Below the pieces are notes generated by a model. The model saw only the letters and a program-made list of their open reading frames with translations, made no database searches and was not told where the DNA came from. A DNA stretch of 59,833 nt from a virus: positions 1 through 59,833 of IMG/VR virus record IMGVR_UViG_3300020166_000002. One strand, written 5' to 3'. Positions 9,743 to 17,174 of this stretch are shown here, in pieces; within the stretch, counting starts at the first letter, position 1; every line of letters starts with the position of its first letter. Position numbers and translations under genes: made by a program.

Positions 9743-9906
9743 TTAGTTGCTTGAATAATTAAGTTTCTTACTGATACATTATCAATCAAACGCTGAGCAA
9801 ATCTTTGTGCGTCAAGTTTGCTATTAAATATTTTCGACCTCTGTTCCCACTCTGCCGACTTGTTCAGTGCTTGATTGAAATAATTGTATGTTACTTGGTA
9901 CTTCAC
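9739..9906 (-). CDS. Small protein, 55 aa, GTG start
   Basis: Reads (GTG) V-K-Y-Q-V-T-Y-N-Y-F-N and ends L-I-I-Q-A-T-K. Its TGA overlaps the helicase ATG (ATGA), and its GTG overlaps the stop of the gene before it (GTGA), so translation is likely coupled on both sides. Many phages carry similar short 'Y-x-V-T-Y' beta-strand proteins of unknown function. The GTG start is inferred from the overlap. Confidence 0.65.
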   Translation of the reverse strand: MKYQVTYNYFNQALNKSAEWEQRSKIFNSKLDAQRFAQRLIDNVSVRNLIIQATK

Positions 9907-10031
9907 GGATTAATTCCTTTTTTGTTAACGAATCTAATCCACATCTTGGCAGCAATTGCTCTGCGTTGTGGTTTGAACGAGTAGGTGCTACGCAACCTTG
10001 CCATAGCAATCCTCATAAATTGTTCTCTCAT
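9903..10031 (-). CDS. Small basic protein, 42 aa
   Basis: A strongly basic peptide (M-R-E-Q-F-M-R-I-A-M-A-R-L-R-S, later K-P-Q-R-R-A). Its ATG overlaps the TGA of the upstream gene, and its own stop overlaps the next GTG. The chain of 4-base overlaps is the main evidence that it is real. No function recognised; nucleic-acid binding is possible from its charge. Confidence 0.55.
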   Translation of the reverse strand: MREQFMRIAMARLRSTYSFKPQRRAIAAKMWIRFVNKKGINP

Positions 10032-10255
10032 AGGTTGAATGTCAAGTCATTTTCGCTCATTGCTTCTCGTAACATCTCTCGGCATTTCTCATAGACCTCC
10101 ATCTCACATTCGGTAGCCTCTCGGTTTCCGATGTATCCGTGTTTTACTATCCCTCGTAACTCTTGGTCAAGGCTCCACGCTGCATTATACCAAGCCCCTG
10201 CTTTCAATGCTTGGACTGCGTCTTGTTCGTTGTCAAACTCTATTATTACTTTCAT
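10028..10255 (-). CDS. Conserved small phage protein, 75 aa
   Basis: Starts M-K-V-I-I-E-F-D-N and contains A-W-S-L-D-Q-E-L-R. The pattern of a beta strand followed by an 'L-D-Q-x-L-R' helix occurs in small proteins of many tailed phages with no known function. An upstream ATG at 10324 is open. I chose 10255 because an A-rich leader precedes it and the longer form would overlap the neighbouring gene far more. Confidence 0.6.
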   Translation of the reverse strand: MKVIIEFDNEQDAVQALKAGAWYNAAWSLDQELRGIVKHGYIGNREATECEMEVYEKCREMLREAMSENDLTFNL

Positions 10256-10439
10256 CTTGTTCTGATTTAAAGGTTTGTTCACTTGAGGTCGCAATTTGCG
10301 ACCAATAAAAATCACACTCTCCATCCTTAATTGGAGGGCTAAAGAAAAACGATTGGTACATTCCTGACGGTGCAGTGAAGCGGTAGCAGGTTTCTTTAAG
10401 GGCGCATCCCTCTCCTGTGCATTTTGATATGTCTGCCAT
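10233..10439 (-). CDS. Cysteine-rich small protein, possible zinc binder
   Basis: A 68-residue protein with an N-terminal cluster C-T-G-E-G-C-A-L-K-E-T-C and a later cysteine in G-E-C-D-F-Y-W. Four cysteines at this spacing could bind one zinc or iron ion. It resembles short Cys-rich proteins seen in Bacteroidota phages. It overlaps the next gene by 23 bases. Function unknown. Confidence 0.6.
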   Translation of the reverse strand: MADISKCTGEGCALKETCYRFTAPSGMYQSFFFSPPIKDGECDFYWSQIATSSEQTFKSEQDESNNRV

Positions 10440-10450
10440 TCTATTTGATG

Positions 10451-10846
10451 TTAAAGATTATTAAGTTCTTGTATCATTGAGTAGGGTAAAAGGTCGTTAA
10501 ACTCTTCTCTGCCTCTTTTAATCCATTGTGAAAGTTTTTCTCTGCGTCTTTCTCTGATTAAATATTCTCGCTCTTCGTGTCCTGCATATCGAATTTTTTG
10601 AAAAACGCAACCTGATTCATTTTCAATTTCTCCGTATGTTGCAATTAATCCTTCGTCTTGAATGTTCGACACAATAGCCGTAAGCGTTTGGTGAGCCATA
10701 CTAAGGTCTTTTCTTAACTCATCAATGGTTGTGAAGCCTTTGCCTTTAAAGGTGCGCTTATGAATCTCATAGATGACTCTTGTAGTCTTGCTCTTTATTT
10801 CTCCGTTGTTGAGTTGATTGAGCCAATTTTTAACTTTTACTTTCAT
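10451..10846 (-). CDS. Winged-helix-like DNA-binding protein, putative
   Basis: A 131-residue basic protein. Residues about 20-75 read as a helix, a helix-turn-helix (T-T-I-D-E-L-R-K-D-L then H-Q-T-L-T-A-I-V-S-N-I) and the turn E-G-L-I, the usual plan of a winged helix. A basic C-terminal tail (R-R-R-E-K-L-S-Q-W-I-K-R) follows. It sits just downstream of the primase-helicase and could regulate early genes or help initiation. The assignment is by pattern only. Confidence 0.55.
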   Translation of the reverse strand: MKVKVKNWLNQLNNGEIKSKTTRVIYEIHKRTFKGKGFTTIDELRKDLSMAHQTLTAIVSNIQDEGLIATYGEIENESGCVFQKIRYAGHEEREYLIRERRREKLSQWIKRGREEFNDLLPYSMIQELNNL

Positions 10847-10852
10847 TTGATA

Positions 10853-13264
10853 TTATAGATTTAAATTTTGTTGTTGATTTAATTTTGGTTTAATACGCAT
10901 CCACTTTCCTGCTGCATCTCTTCCCTCTTCAGGTTGTTGCTGAGTTTTGTATACTGCGTAAGCAACCAACCACTGATAGAATCTCATACGGCTTATGCTC
11001 ATACGTGACTTTGGTGCATAGTCAGGATACTCTGCAATGAATTCATAGTACCTGTCTTGTTGGTGAATCTTAATTCCTATCTCAAGACTTGGGTTCTCAC
11101 GCATATCTCCAATCAATCCACACCATTCGATAAAATCGTGTGATGTTTCTGCAGATAGTTGTCTCACTCCTAAGTTTACAAATGAAGACTTGATTAGCCC
11201 TTGGCTTAGGTACATCTGAAGACACGACACCATATAGTTATCAAACTGACACCACTCATCATCATCCCAATCAGCAAAGAAGTGTTTGCCAAATTCATCT
11301 AACGGTGTATAGTTCTTATTGTAGTGCTGATGAAGTTCAACCTCCCACTTACGTCTTGCAAAAGAGTTACCGCTTCCTTTGATAGCATAGTTGGTAGTGA
11401 TAGCAATCTTAGGTGACTTAGCAAATGGAATCTTGATAGCATCTTTATTCTTCTTCTCCAACGTAAGACCCTCTGTAACCACAGAGAATAAACGCTCGAA
11501 GTCAAAGTGCTTCTTGACATCATCAAAGCAAAGCACCTGCGTATCTGCTGATACAAGTTGGTAAGGAAATGATTTCTCAAAAGCAAATGCCTTACCGTCA
11601 ATCACCACTAACTTTTTCATTTGGTTCAGGGCATTCATAAATAATCCCTTTCCCGTACCACCTTCAGGGTTGTCACTTATAACCTCATCATTAAGTATTA
11701 CCGCAGGACAGTATGATAAGTTCTTGTATCCGTGCATTAAGAATCCAATTGTAGACTCCATTGTTTGTACACGTGACTCGTTGTCCGCACAGATGCGAGA
11801 GATGAAAGTTTTGTAGTCGCACAAGTCATCATCGCACAGGTTAAACTTTCTGTCAATCACGTGTTCCTTCCAAACGTAACCACCCAAGTCTAAGTAGTCA
11901 ATAGGTTCTATGTTGTTCTCCGTTATCTTGACCGCACAGTTCTTGTAGTACAGGTAAGAAGTATCCTTGGAATCTTCGATGAAGTAAATATCAATCGTAG
12001 ATAGCAGGGTTAAAAATTCCTCTCTAAAGAATCTTGTTTGGTCAGCGAAGTAGTTGTATATACTTAGGTCATCTATGTTCTGTAGATATCCCAATATAAA
12101 ATCCTTAATCTCCTTCTCTGATGTGTGGTCTATCAAGTTGTTAGTGACCTTAACGAACACATAGTTTCTACTTCCTTCAGGGCAAAACTTGTAGAACCCA
12201 TTGTCCTCAAGAAATTCTTTGAACAAGTAGTGTACTATCTTGATAGTTCCCTTTTCATTCTTTGTCCAAAAGGTATGGTTGGTTGCCTCATCTTCAATTC
12301 TGTTTAGTACTGAATCAATTACATCGCCATCAATACGAGACTCTTCTAACTGATGACGGATTTCCTTTTTTGATACGCCTCTCTTTAATTTAGTTCTGAT
12401 TTGATTGATGCGCTCCTCATCCTCGTAGTACTTAGTTCCGAAGTTTCTTGTCTGTGAATATGCCGAGTCTATCGTTCTGTTGATTTCAGTTAAGGTGAAG
12501 TCCGCAGTTTGATATTGGCTTAGCACATAACCTGCAAGACTCTTACTGATACCATAGTCATTGAATGCCATCGCAAGAACATACACGTTCTGATTACGCT
12601 GACCTTCAACCATTGGATATTTCTTTAACCACCACTTGATAAGGATATCAACGACTTTGTTCTCATCTGTGATTGGAATAGTTGGTGCATCTCTATTCTT
12701 GTTAACCTCTACGTACTCAGGTTCAACAATCTTATCCCATACTGATGAGTTCATATTGATGTATGTCAAAGGGTCATAAGACTCATAGCATACACGAGAT
12801 ACGTTCTTAACTACCTTGTCAAAGTTGGGAGAGTTGAAGTGTTCCTGTAAAGAGTTGAAGTAGTTCACGTGATTATCTACATCAGCAGGTATTTTAACCA
12901 ACACCTTGAGACCATCACCTGATGGAGAGATGAATACGCTCATCACGTACTTGTCTTTGCATAGGTTCTCTTTATCCTGAAGAAGTTCTTTTGTCTTGGT
13001 GTAACCATCAAAGTCCAAACAAATCAATCCACTGTGATTCTGTAGGGCATTGTCATTACGCTTGTGAAATACTCCGCTAAAACAAATAGCGGGTAGAAGT
13101 TTCTTTAGTTCGTTACGCTCCGACTTTACTTTCTCTTGTCGGATACGCTTAACTAAATCCTTTGTCGCTCCATCCTTTATTCTTTTAAGGACAAGTTGTA
13201 CATCTCTATGGAACGGAGCCTCAGTTTCCTTGATGTTTTTGAATATTGTTACAGTGTGTGTCAT
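10853..13264 (-). CDS. Primase-helicase (VirE/BT4734-type N-terminus, D5/SF3 helicase C-terminus)
   Basis: An 803-residue protein. The N-terminal 190 residues resemble the VirE N / BT4734-like region of Bacteroidota mobile elements (S-G-L-I-C-L-D-F-D-G-Y, F-I-S-P-S-G-D-G-L-K), related to archaeo-eukaryotic primases. Walker A is P-E-G-G-T-G-K-G near 528, and Walker B is the hydrophobic run ending C-F-D-D-V. I-A-I-T-T-N-Y then R-R-K-W-E fit the sensor and arginine positions of D5-like SF3 helicases. This would be the replicative primase and helicase. No DNA polymerase gene accompanies it. Confidence 0.85.
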   Translation of the reverse strand: MTHTVTIFKNIKETEAPFHRDVQLVLKRIKDGATKDLVKRIRQEKVKSERNELKKLLPAICFSGVFHKRNDNALQNHSGLICLDFDGYTKTKELLQDKENLCKDKYVMSVFISPSGDGLKVLVKIPADVDNHVNYFNSLQEHFNSPNFDKVVKNVSRVCYESYDPLTYINMNSSVWDKIVEPEYVEVNKNRDAPTIPITDENKVVDILIKWWLKKYPMVEGQRNQNVYVLAMAFNDYGISKSLAGYVLSQYQTADFTLTEINRTIDSAYSQTRNFGTKYYEDEERINQIRTKLKRGVSKKEIRHQLEESRIDGDVIDSVLNRIEDEATNHTFWTKNEKGTIKIVHYLFKEFLEDNGFYKFCPEGSRNYVFVKVTNNLIDHTSEKEIKDFILGYLQNIDDLSIYNYFADQTRFFREEFLTLLSTIDIYFIEDSKDTSYLYYKNCAVKITENNIEPIDYLDLGGYVWKEHVIDRKFNLCDDDLCDYKTFISRICADNESRVQTMESTIGFLMHGYKNLSYCPAVILNDEVISDNPEGGTGKGLFMNALNQMKKLVVIDGKAFAFEKSFPYQLVSADTQVLCFDDVKKHFDFERLFSVVTEGLTLEKKNKDAIKIPFAKSPKIAITTNYAIKGSGNSFARRKWEVELHQHYNKNYTPLDEFGKHFFADWDDDEWCQFDNYMVSCLQMYLSQGLIKSSFVNLGVRQLSAETSHDFIEWCGLIGDMRENPSLEIGIKIHQQDRYYEFIAEYPDYAPKSRMSISRMRFYQWLVAYAVYKTQQQPEEGRDAAGKWMRIKPKLNQQQNLNL

Positions 13265-13298
13265 TGATATGTTGATTTGATGTTGATTTGATTACTCT

Positions 13299-13384
13299 AA
13301 CTACTTGATTATCAGACTCAGTGTTGAAAATGTTAATTTTATTATACATATATAAGAAATAAAAGTAATTATATATATCTATAG
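13299..13384. repeat. AT-rich non-coding element, copy 1 of 2
   Basis: The 215-bp gap between the primase and the SSB gene holds an AT-rich segment resembling 23288-23379. The first 40 bases align without gaps at about 31 identities, sharing for example AGTGTT, AAAATGTT and ATCAG. Both copies then run through a TATATAA and A-rich stretch to CTATAG. It is probably regulatory, since it lies upstream of the primase-helicase (here) and GroEL (copy 2). An operator, promoter region or replication site is possible. Confidence 0.6.
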
Positions 13385-13437
13385 TAGTAGTGGTGGTGCT
13401 TTTATTTTTCGCATTCAGCACACTATTAGAGATAGAA

Positions 13438-13457
13438 AAGGGGAGTCTCCTCCCCTT
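13438..13457 (-). terminator. Rho-independent-type hairpin after the SSB gene
   Basis: AAGGGGAG and CTCCCCTT form a perfect 8-bp stem around a four-base loop. On the minus strand it follows the SSB stop codon (13480) by 23 bases and leads into TTTT. It probably separates the recombination operon from the primase transcript. Confidence 0.75.
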
Positions 13458-13479
13458 AACTATTTCTAATTGGTTTAGG

Positions 13480-13764
13480 TTAAAACGGCAGGTCATCATC
13501 CTCTTTCGCTACCGCAGGAGCAGGAGCAGGTTTAGGTGACGCTGACTTTCCTTGTGGCTTGGCTTCCCAAGTATCGAGTTCACAATAGTAGTTCCCGTTC
13601 TTGGCTTGTTTGATATCCAAGTTAACCCAACCATTCTTGGCGTGTTGTGAAAGGAAAGCAATTGCTTCATCCACTTTAATTGATTGCCGACCCACTACGA
13701 AGTCGGGGGCATTCTCTCTGCGCTTAAAAGAGAATCCGTCTGCGAAAATTTTTTCGTCTGTCAT
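13480..13764 (-). CDS. ssb: Single-stranded DNA-binding protein-like
   Basis: A 94-residue protein with a beta-rich body, an Ala/Pro-rich linker (K-P-A-P-A-P-A-V-A) and the terminal tail E-D-D-D-L-P-F. An acidic tail ending D-x-P-F is the protein-interaction tip of bacterial SSBs. The body is shorter than a standard OB-fold SSB, so it may be a divergent or minimal form. It is the last gene of a recombination set with the RecE-like nuclease and annealing protein, joined by an ATGA overlap to the gene upstream. Confidence 0.75.
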   Translation of the reverse strand: MTDEKIFADGFSFKRRENAPDFVVGRQSIKVDEAIAFLSQHAKNGWVNLDIKQAKNGNYYCELDTWEAKPQGKSASPKPAPAPAVAKEDDDLPF

Positions 13765-13931
13765 TTTGTTTTGATTTTAATTTTACGCTCCAATAGTTTA
13801 GTTGTTGAGAGGATAACATTTTGTTTTTCCTCGGGGCTTTGGCATCTGATTGGAACACGCAGACACATCCACCCATTTTCTTTTTGTGTCTTTGAAGACA
13901 CTGCTTCTGTTAATCTTTTAAAGAAGTTCAT
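13761..13931 (-). CDS. Small protein of the recombination module, 56 aa
   Basis: Begins M-N-F-F-K-R-L-T-E-A and ends in a Lys-rich tail. It fills the gap between the nuclease and SSB genes exactly. It overlaps the nuclease end by 14 bases, and its TGA overlaps the SSB ATG. The residues V-S-S-K-T are encoded by the 16-bp palindrome. No family recognised; the precise overlaps are the evidence that it is expressed. Confidence 0.6.
   Translation of the reverse strand: MNFFKRLTEAVSSKTQKENGWMCLRVPIRCQSPEEKQNVILSTTKLLERKIKIKTK
13886..13901. repeat. 16-bp palindrome, copy in the small recombination-module gene
   Basis: Exact copy. In the minus-strand gene it reads GTGTCTTCAAAGACAC and encodes V-S-S-K-T at about residues 11-15. 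Confidence 0.95.
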
Positions 13932-14652
13932 CTATGTAATAGTACTCGATGTTTTCAGTCGGATTGTCTCCAAAGAATTTTCTATAAACCTCAATGGCAC
14001 GGATTACTTTTTCCTCACCACGCTTTACAAATTCTTCTGTTGGTCTGTAGATGCCAAGCATACCGTTGGTCTTATCCACCACATAGAATGTTAGCGGAAG
14101 TCCAAACAGTTCCTGATATATGTAGCACTGACTGTCATAATTATACTTTCGAGCCGACCACTTAAAATCAGAAATGTTACTTGTTGTTTTCAGGTCAATG
14201 AGTTTGTCCTTGCAAACGATGTCTGCCTTACCCTTCCACATCATACCGTGAATTTCCTTGACTGCAGGAACCTCATACTGATTCCCCTCCTCACGTATGC
14301 CTTCATAGAAAGCAAGGTTTTGAATCATATTGTCCACGCACCCACGAATCTCTTCGCCCTCCTTCTCTAACATTGCAAAGGGAATCTTATTCTCTGCGAT
14401 GTATTCCTTGTATGCTTTAGTAGTTCGAGTTGACACATCAACAAACTTTGTATGCACTGCCTTCTCAGGTTCAAGGATGAGTTGATGAAAGTATCTACCC
14501 TTGGCATAGTTCACGTTGTCCTCAGAAGACTTTCCAAATTCTTTTGGGTTACCAAGTAACGCTCCTATGTCTGAGTTGCTAAGGAATTGTTTTCCAAATG
14601 CTCCGTAATAATCCTCGTCATTACGTAAGCGGTCTAATGTTTCTTTGTTCAT
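13918..14652 (-). CDS. RecE/YqaJ-like PD-(D/E)XK exonuclease
   Basis: A 244-residue protein. The core W-K-G-K-A-D-I-V then L-I-D-L-K-T-T gives the D...D-x-K nuclease signature near residues 138-155. Q-C-Y-I-Y-Q-E-L is the conserved helix with Gln that follows in this family. N-terminal A-K-G-R-Y-F-H-Q-L-I-L matches the G-x-x-x-H helix. It would resect double-stranded ends for the annealing protein encoded immediately upstream (4-base overlap). Confidence 0.8.
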   Translation of the reverse strand: MNKETLDRLRNDEDYYGAFGKQFLSNSDIGALLGNPKEFGKSSEDNVNYAKGRYFHQLILEPEKAVHTKFVDVSTRTTKAYKEYIAENKIPFAMLEKEGEEIRGCVDNMIQNLAFYEGIREEGNQYEVPAVKEIHGMMWKGKADIVCKDKLIDLKTTSNISDFKWSARKYNYDSQCYIYQELFGLPLTFYVVDKTNGMLGIYRPTEEFVKRGEEKVIRAIEVYRKFFGDNPTENIEYYYIDELL

Positions 14653-15302
14653 TTTCCTGTTACGATTTTAGTTAGATTATTCTTAACCAAGTTGGTGATG
14701 GTGTACTTGATAGACAATGCATCGACAATCTTCTTGATGCCTATCTCTTTGTTCTCAGTCACGTACTTAACAACCTTATCCCAATTCTCATCACCAACCT
14801 TTAACGAAAGTTTTCCGTCTGCCGTTTTAGTTTGTGCGGGAGTCGATGGTGCGGGAGTTGGTGTTACAGTTTCTGATTCAGGCAAGTCTTCACCTGCATA
14901 GATGTAGATTCCCAATCCAAACATAGCCAAGTTCTTAACCAAGCAACGCATTAATGTTTTGTTGATGTCAAAAGTTGTTGCTGCTTCACATACCTTAGTA
15001 CCGTAACGAGTTGTATACTCATACGATTCCTTGCGCATTGATTTGTTTGCTCCATCCATAACAGGTAGCCACATCTCTAAAGATTCTCCTTCTATGGTCA
15101 CTGACGTGTGACACATAAAGCCGAGTTGTTCGTCATACTCTGTCATTCCGATTTGATATGTCGCATCAGGACATACCTTCTTAGTTTCTGACCAAGCCCA
15201 AGCCCAAGATAAATACGTTAGGTTTGATTTCTTTTCCACCTTGTCATTGACGTTGATGGCTGACAGTTTTTCAAATGTCGTTAGTTGTTTTGTGTTCTCC
15301 AT
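14649..15302 (-). CDS. Sak3-type single-strand annealing protein (DUF1071-like)
   Basis: A 217-residue protein. The opening F-E-K-L-S-A-I-N-V-N and the stretch Y-L-S-W-A-W-A-W, then C-L-V-K-N-L-A-M-F-G-L-G-I-Y-I, are typical of DUF1071, a phage annealing-protein family. A Pro/Thr linker near residue 150 leads to a C-terminal domain that could bind partners. With the adjacent exonuclease and SSB it forms a complete recombination module. It starts after an A-rich leader. Confidence 0.75.
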   Translation of the reverse strand: MENTKQLTTFEKLSAINVNDKVEKKSNLTYLSWAWAWSETKKVCPDATYQIGMTEYDEQLGFMCHTSVTIEGESLEMWLPVMDGANKSMRKESYEYTTRYGTKVCEAATTFDINKTLMRCLVKNLAMFGLGIYIYAGEDLPESETVTPTPAPSTPAQTKTADGKLSLKVGDENWDKVVKYVTENKEIGIKKIVDALSIKYTITNLVKNNLTKIVTGK

Positions 15303-15720
15303 TTTGATTTGATTTTAATTTATTTAATTTAATTGTCATCTCTGTGTACTTCTCAAGGATATTTTGCCTTGTGGATTGGTAATAATCGAGTTGCTTCTGA
15401 GATGGGTTCGGCTTCTCGTTGACGTGCTTCTTAATCTGTCGCTCAATTCTGTCGAGTTTTGCACGATAGTTAGACAAAGATATAACATATATTCCATATC
15501 TCCAACCACCATCGTGAAATAAATTTATATGTTCCTGATTTAGAGAGTGATAAAAATCTCCCGACTTCGCAGTATTCAACAGTTGTATTTGAGAGGTCTC
15601 GTTGTCTTTGACAATCTTTATCCCGTACAAAAGATAGGACTCGTATCCATTCCCGTGAAGAGGAGATGAAGATGAGTCGTCAGATGCCTGAATAAAGATG
15701 TCGTTTAAACTGTAACGCAC
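15271..15720 (-). CDS. Hypothetical protein, 149 aa
   Basis: A beta-rich N-terminal half (Y-E-S-Y-L-L-Y-G-I-K-I) and a charged helical C-terminal half (R-A-K-L-D-R-I-E-R-Q-I-K-K), probably a coiled coil. It overlaps the annealing-protein gene by 32 bases and the DnaA-like gene by 16. No family recognised. Confidence 0.55.
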   Translation of the reverse strand: MRYSLNDIFIQASDDSSSSPLHGNGYESYLLYGIKIVKDNETSQIQLLNTAKSGDFYHSLNQEHINLFHDGGWRYGIYVISLSNYRAKLDRIERQIKKHVNEKPNPSQKQLDYYQSTRQNILEKYTEMTIKLNKLKSNQNGEHKTTNDI

Positions 15721-16007
15721 GACTTCATTTGTTTAATAGTTTTCCTATAGTCTCCGTCTACCTGCAAACGTTCTTTCACCTGATTGATTCCGTAGATAAT
15801 AGATGAATGGTTAATGAGATACCCCTTGCTAAACATATACTCTTGGATATAAACGATTCGCATTGGTCGTTCACTGCACATATAGTATAGAAGGTAACGT
15901 GCGTCTACAATGTCTCTTCGTTTACTCTTAGTGAAAAGTAGTTCTTCGCTGATACCGAACAGGTCGGCACATTGAGTTGCGTATTCATTGAAAATATTTA
16001 GTTTCAT
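15705..16007 (-). CDS. Second DnaA domain IV-like protein, 100 aa
   Basis: Almost the whole protein matches the DnaA DNA-binding domain: R-R-D-I-V-D-A-R-Y-L-L-Y-Y, a middle helix, and I-N-H-S-S-I-I-Y-G-I-N at the position of the DnaA D-H-T-T-V signature. It lacks the ATPase domain and the coiled coil of the gene at 7200-7754, so the two are probably diverged paralogues. It may bind DnaA boxes, block host initiation or recruit host replication proteins. Confidence 0.65.
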   Translation of the reverse strand: MKLNIFNEYATQCADLFGISEELLFTKSKRRDIVDARYLLYYMCSERPMRIVYIQEYMFSKGYLINHSSIIYGINQVKERLQVDGDYRKTIKQMKSCVTV

Positions 16008-16222
16008 TTGATTTGATTTTTTGCTTCGTAGTCTTTGAATATTTCACCAAAGTACCCGAATAGTTCTTTTAAAATTTCTACTGAAGAGTTGTCTGCTACC
16101 CGTGTCTTTGAAGACACTCGCTCTCTTGATTGAAATTCCCTGAAGTGATACTCATCATCAAGGAATTCGTCTTGGATTTCTTGCTCACGAATTTCGGTGA
16201 ACATCTGTTTTGATTTTGACAT
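16004..16222 (-). CDS. Hypothetical charged protein, 72 aa
   Basis: A highly charged, probably helical protein overlapping the DnaA-like gene by 4 bases. The V-S-S-K-T in its middle is encoded by the 16-bp palindrome. The leader contains TGATTTGATTTT like several neighbours. No function recognised. Confidence 0.55.
   Translation of the reverse strand: MSKSKQMFTEIREQEIQDEFLDDEYHFREFQSRERVSSKTRVADNSSVEILKELFGYFGEIFKDYEAKNQIK
16102..16117. repeat. 16-bp palindrome, copy in 72-aa gene
   Basis: Exact copy. On the gene strand it reads GTGTCTTCAAAGACAC, encoding V-S-S-K-T. Confidence 0.95.
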
Positions 16223-16259
16223 ATGATTTGATTTTAGATTGTGTAAATATAATTATAGT

Positions 16260-16532
16260 TTATTTCTCGTGCAAATTTTCTTTAGCAATAATTAAAAGAA
16301 TTAAGTACCCGCACAAGTCAAACAAGGTATCTTCTGTTTCATCGTTCAGCCCTCTGTTTTTTATTCGGGCTAACTTGTCGTCTATCCTTGCTTGTAAAGA
16401 TTCAACGGCATCTCCCTTAGAGAATATGTTGATTGGTTCAAGGGCTGAGTTCCCGTATGCCTCATTCTTTTCTGCAAGCATACGGTATACTCTCCCTGTC
16501 ACATCTTTTATCTGCTCCTTGCTACTTGACAT
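16260..16532 (-). CDS. DUF1599 / nucleotide-modification-associated domain 1 protein
   Basis: A 90-residue protein with the family pattern E-K-N-E-A-Y-G-N-S-A-L-E-P, then R-I-D-D-K-L-A-R-I-K-N and D-L-C-G-Y-L-I-L-L. This all-helical family (DUF1599, also called Nmad1) is found in phages and has been linked by comparative genomics to DNA base modification. It overlaps the upstream gene by 11 bases. No base-synthesis enzymes are seen nearby, so a modification pathway is only a hint. Confidence 0.75.
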   Translation of the reverse strand: MSSSKEQIKDVTGRVYRMLAEKNEAYGNSALEPINIFSKGDAVESLQARIDDKLARIKNRGLNDETEDTLFDLCGYLILLIIAKENLHEK

Positions 16533-16878
16533 TGATTCCCATTAGGTGATTGAACAATGCTTCCTCTACAACCTCTATCTTCTTTGACCGCTTTGACTTC
16601 ACTGTTGGATAGTCAAACAAATAGAAGCCGTTGCTTAGCATTTGAATGTAGTTCTTACCAATGTAAGTCATCACATCTTTGCACTTGGTGTCTAACGCAG
16701 GTGGATTGCGATACGATTTCTCGAAAGACTCTCGTGTCATAATCATCCCTGTTTCAGTCAGGTCTTTAATGGATAGTTCTTCATCTATCTTCTGTTGCAT
16801 CTTCTGAATTACCTTCAGGTTCGGTACGTCCTTGAGTTTCTCCTCAAGGATAAGTTGTTTGAATAAATGTTTCATCAT
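16522..16878 (-). CDS. Hypothetical protein, 118 aa
   Basis: Mostly helical, with a basic patch (T-V-K-S-K-R-S-K-K). Two cysteines are well separated and no motif is evident. It overlaps the DUF1599 gene by 11 bases and begins 2 bases after the DUF3846-like gene ends, so the three genes form one unit. Confidence 0.5.
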   Translation of the reverse strand: MMKHLFKQLILEEKLKDVPNLKVIQKMQQKIDEELSIKDLTETGMIMTRESFEKSYRNPPALDTKCKDVMTYIGKNYIQMLSNGFYLFDYPTVKSKRSKKIEVVEEALFNHLMGINVK

Positions 16879-16880
16879 AT

Positions 16881-17123
16881 TTAATTTATTTCACTGCTCT
16901 GTGCGTAAATGACTTCCCCCACGATTGGATGTCCATACAGTTCAGTTGCTTGTTGATTTAGTGGGAGTCCGAAAAGGTTCCCCTCTTCATTAATAATTAA
17001 ACACTTTCCCTCGGGCAGGTATACGATTTCAATGTAACCGCCAACGAGTTCTTGCATTGCTTTTAGAGTTGAGATGTCCACATCTTCTACTCGCTTACCA
17101 TTTGATTTTAATAGTGTTGCCAT
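16881..17123 (-). CDS. DUF3846-like protein
   Basis: An 80-residue protein with L-K-A-M-Q-E-L-V-G-G-Y-I-E-I-V, N-E-E-G-N-L-F-G-L-P-L-N-Q-Q-A-T and I-V-G-E-V. These are the conserved landmarks of DUF3846, common in phages and plasmids and of unknown function. A Bacteroidota-type promoter lies 33-40 bases upstream. Confidence 0.75.
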   Translation of the reverse strand: MATLLKSNGKRVEDVDISTLKAMQELVGGYIEIVYLPEGKCLIINEEGNLFGLPLNQQATELYGHPIVGEVIYAQSSEIN

Positions 17124-17155
17124 TTGATTTGATTTTATTTGGTATAACTTATGTT

Positions 17156-17163
17156 CAAATATA
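17156..17163 (-). promoter_or_regulatory. Bacteroidota-type promoter (-7 box TATATTTG)
   Basis: On the minus strand TATATTTG is preceded by TTG with a 20-base spacer, fitting the Bacteroidota TTG ... TAnnTTTG promoter. It faces the DUF3846 gene. Confidence 0.6.
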
Positions 17164-17174
17164 GTATTAATATT

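Noticed and set aside
9824-10009. 61-residue minus-strand frame M-L-W-Q-G-C-V
   Set aside because: Two other frames in the same stretch (9739-9906 and 9903-10031) link to their neighbours by four-base overlaps; this one does not.
13221-13499. 92-residue minus-strand frame between primase and SSB
   Set aside because: It overlaps the SSB end, a terminator and the primase start, and its peptide is low-complexity translation of AT-rich DNA.
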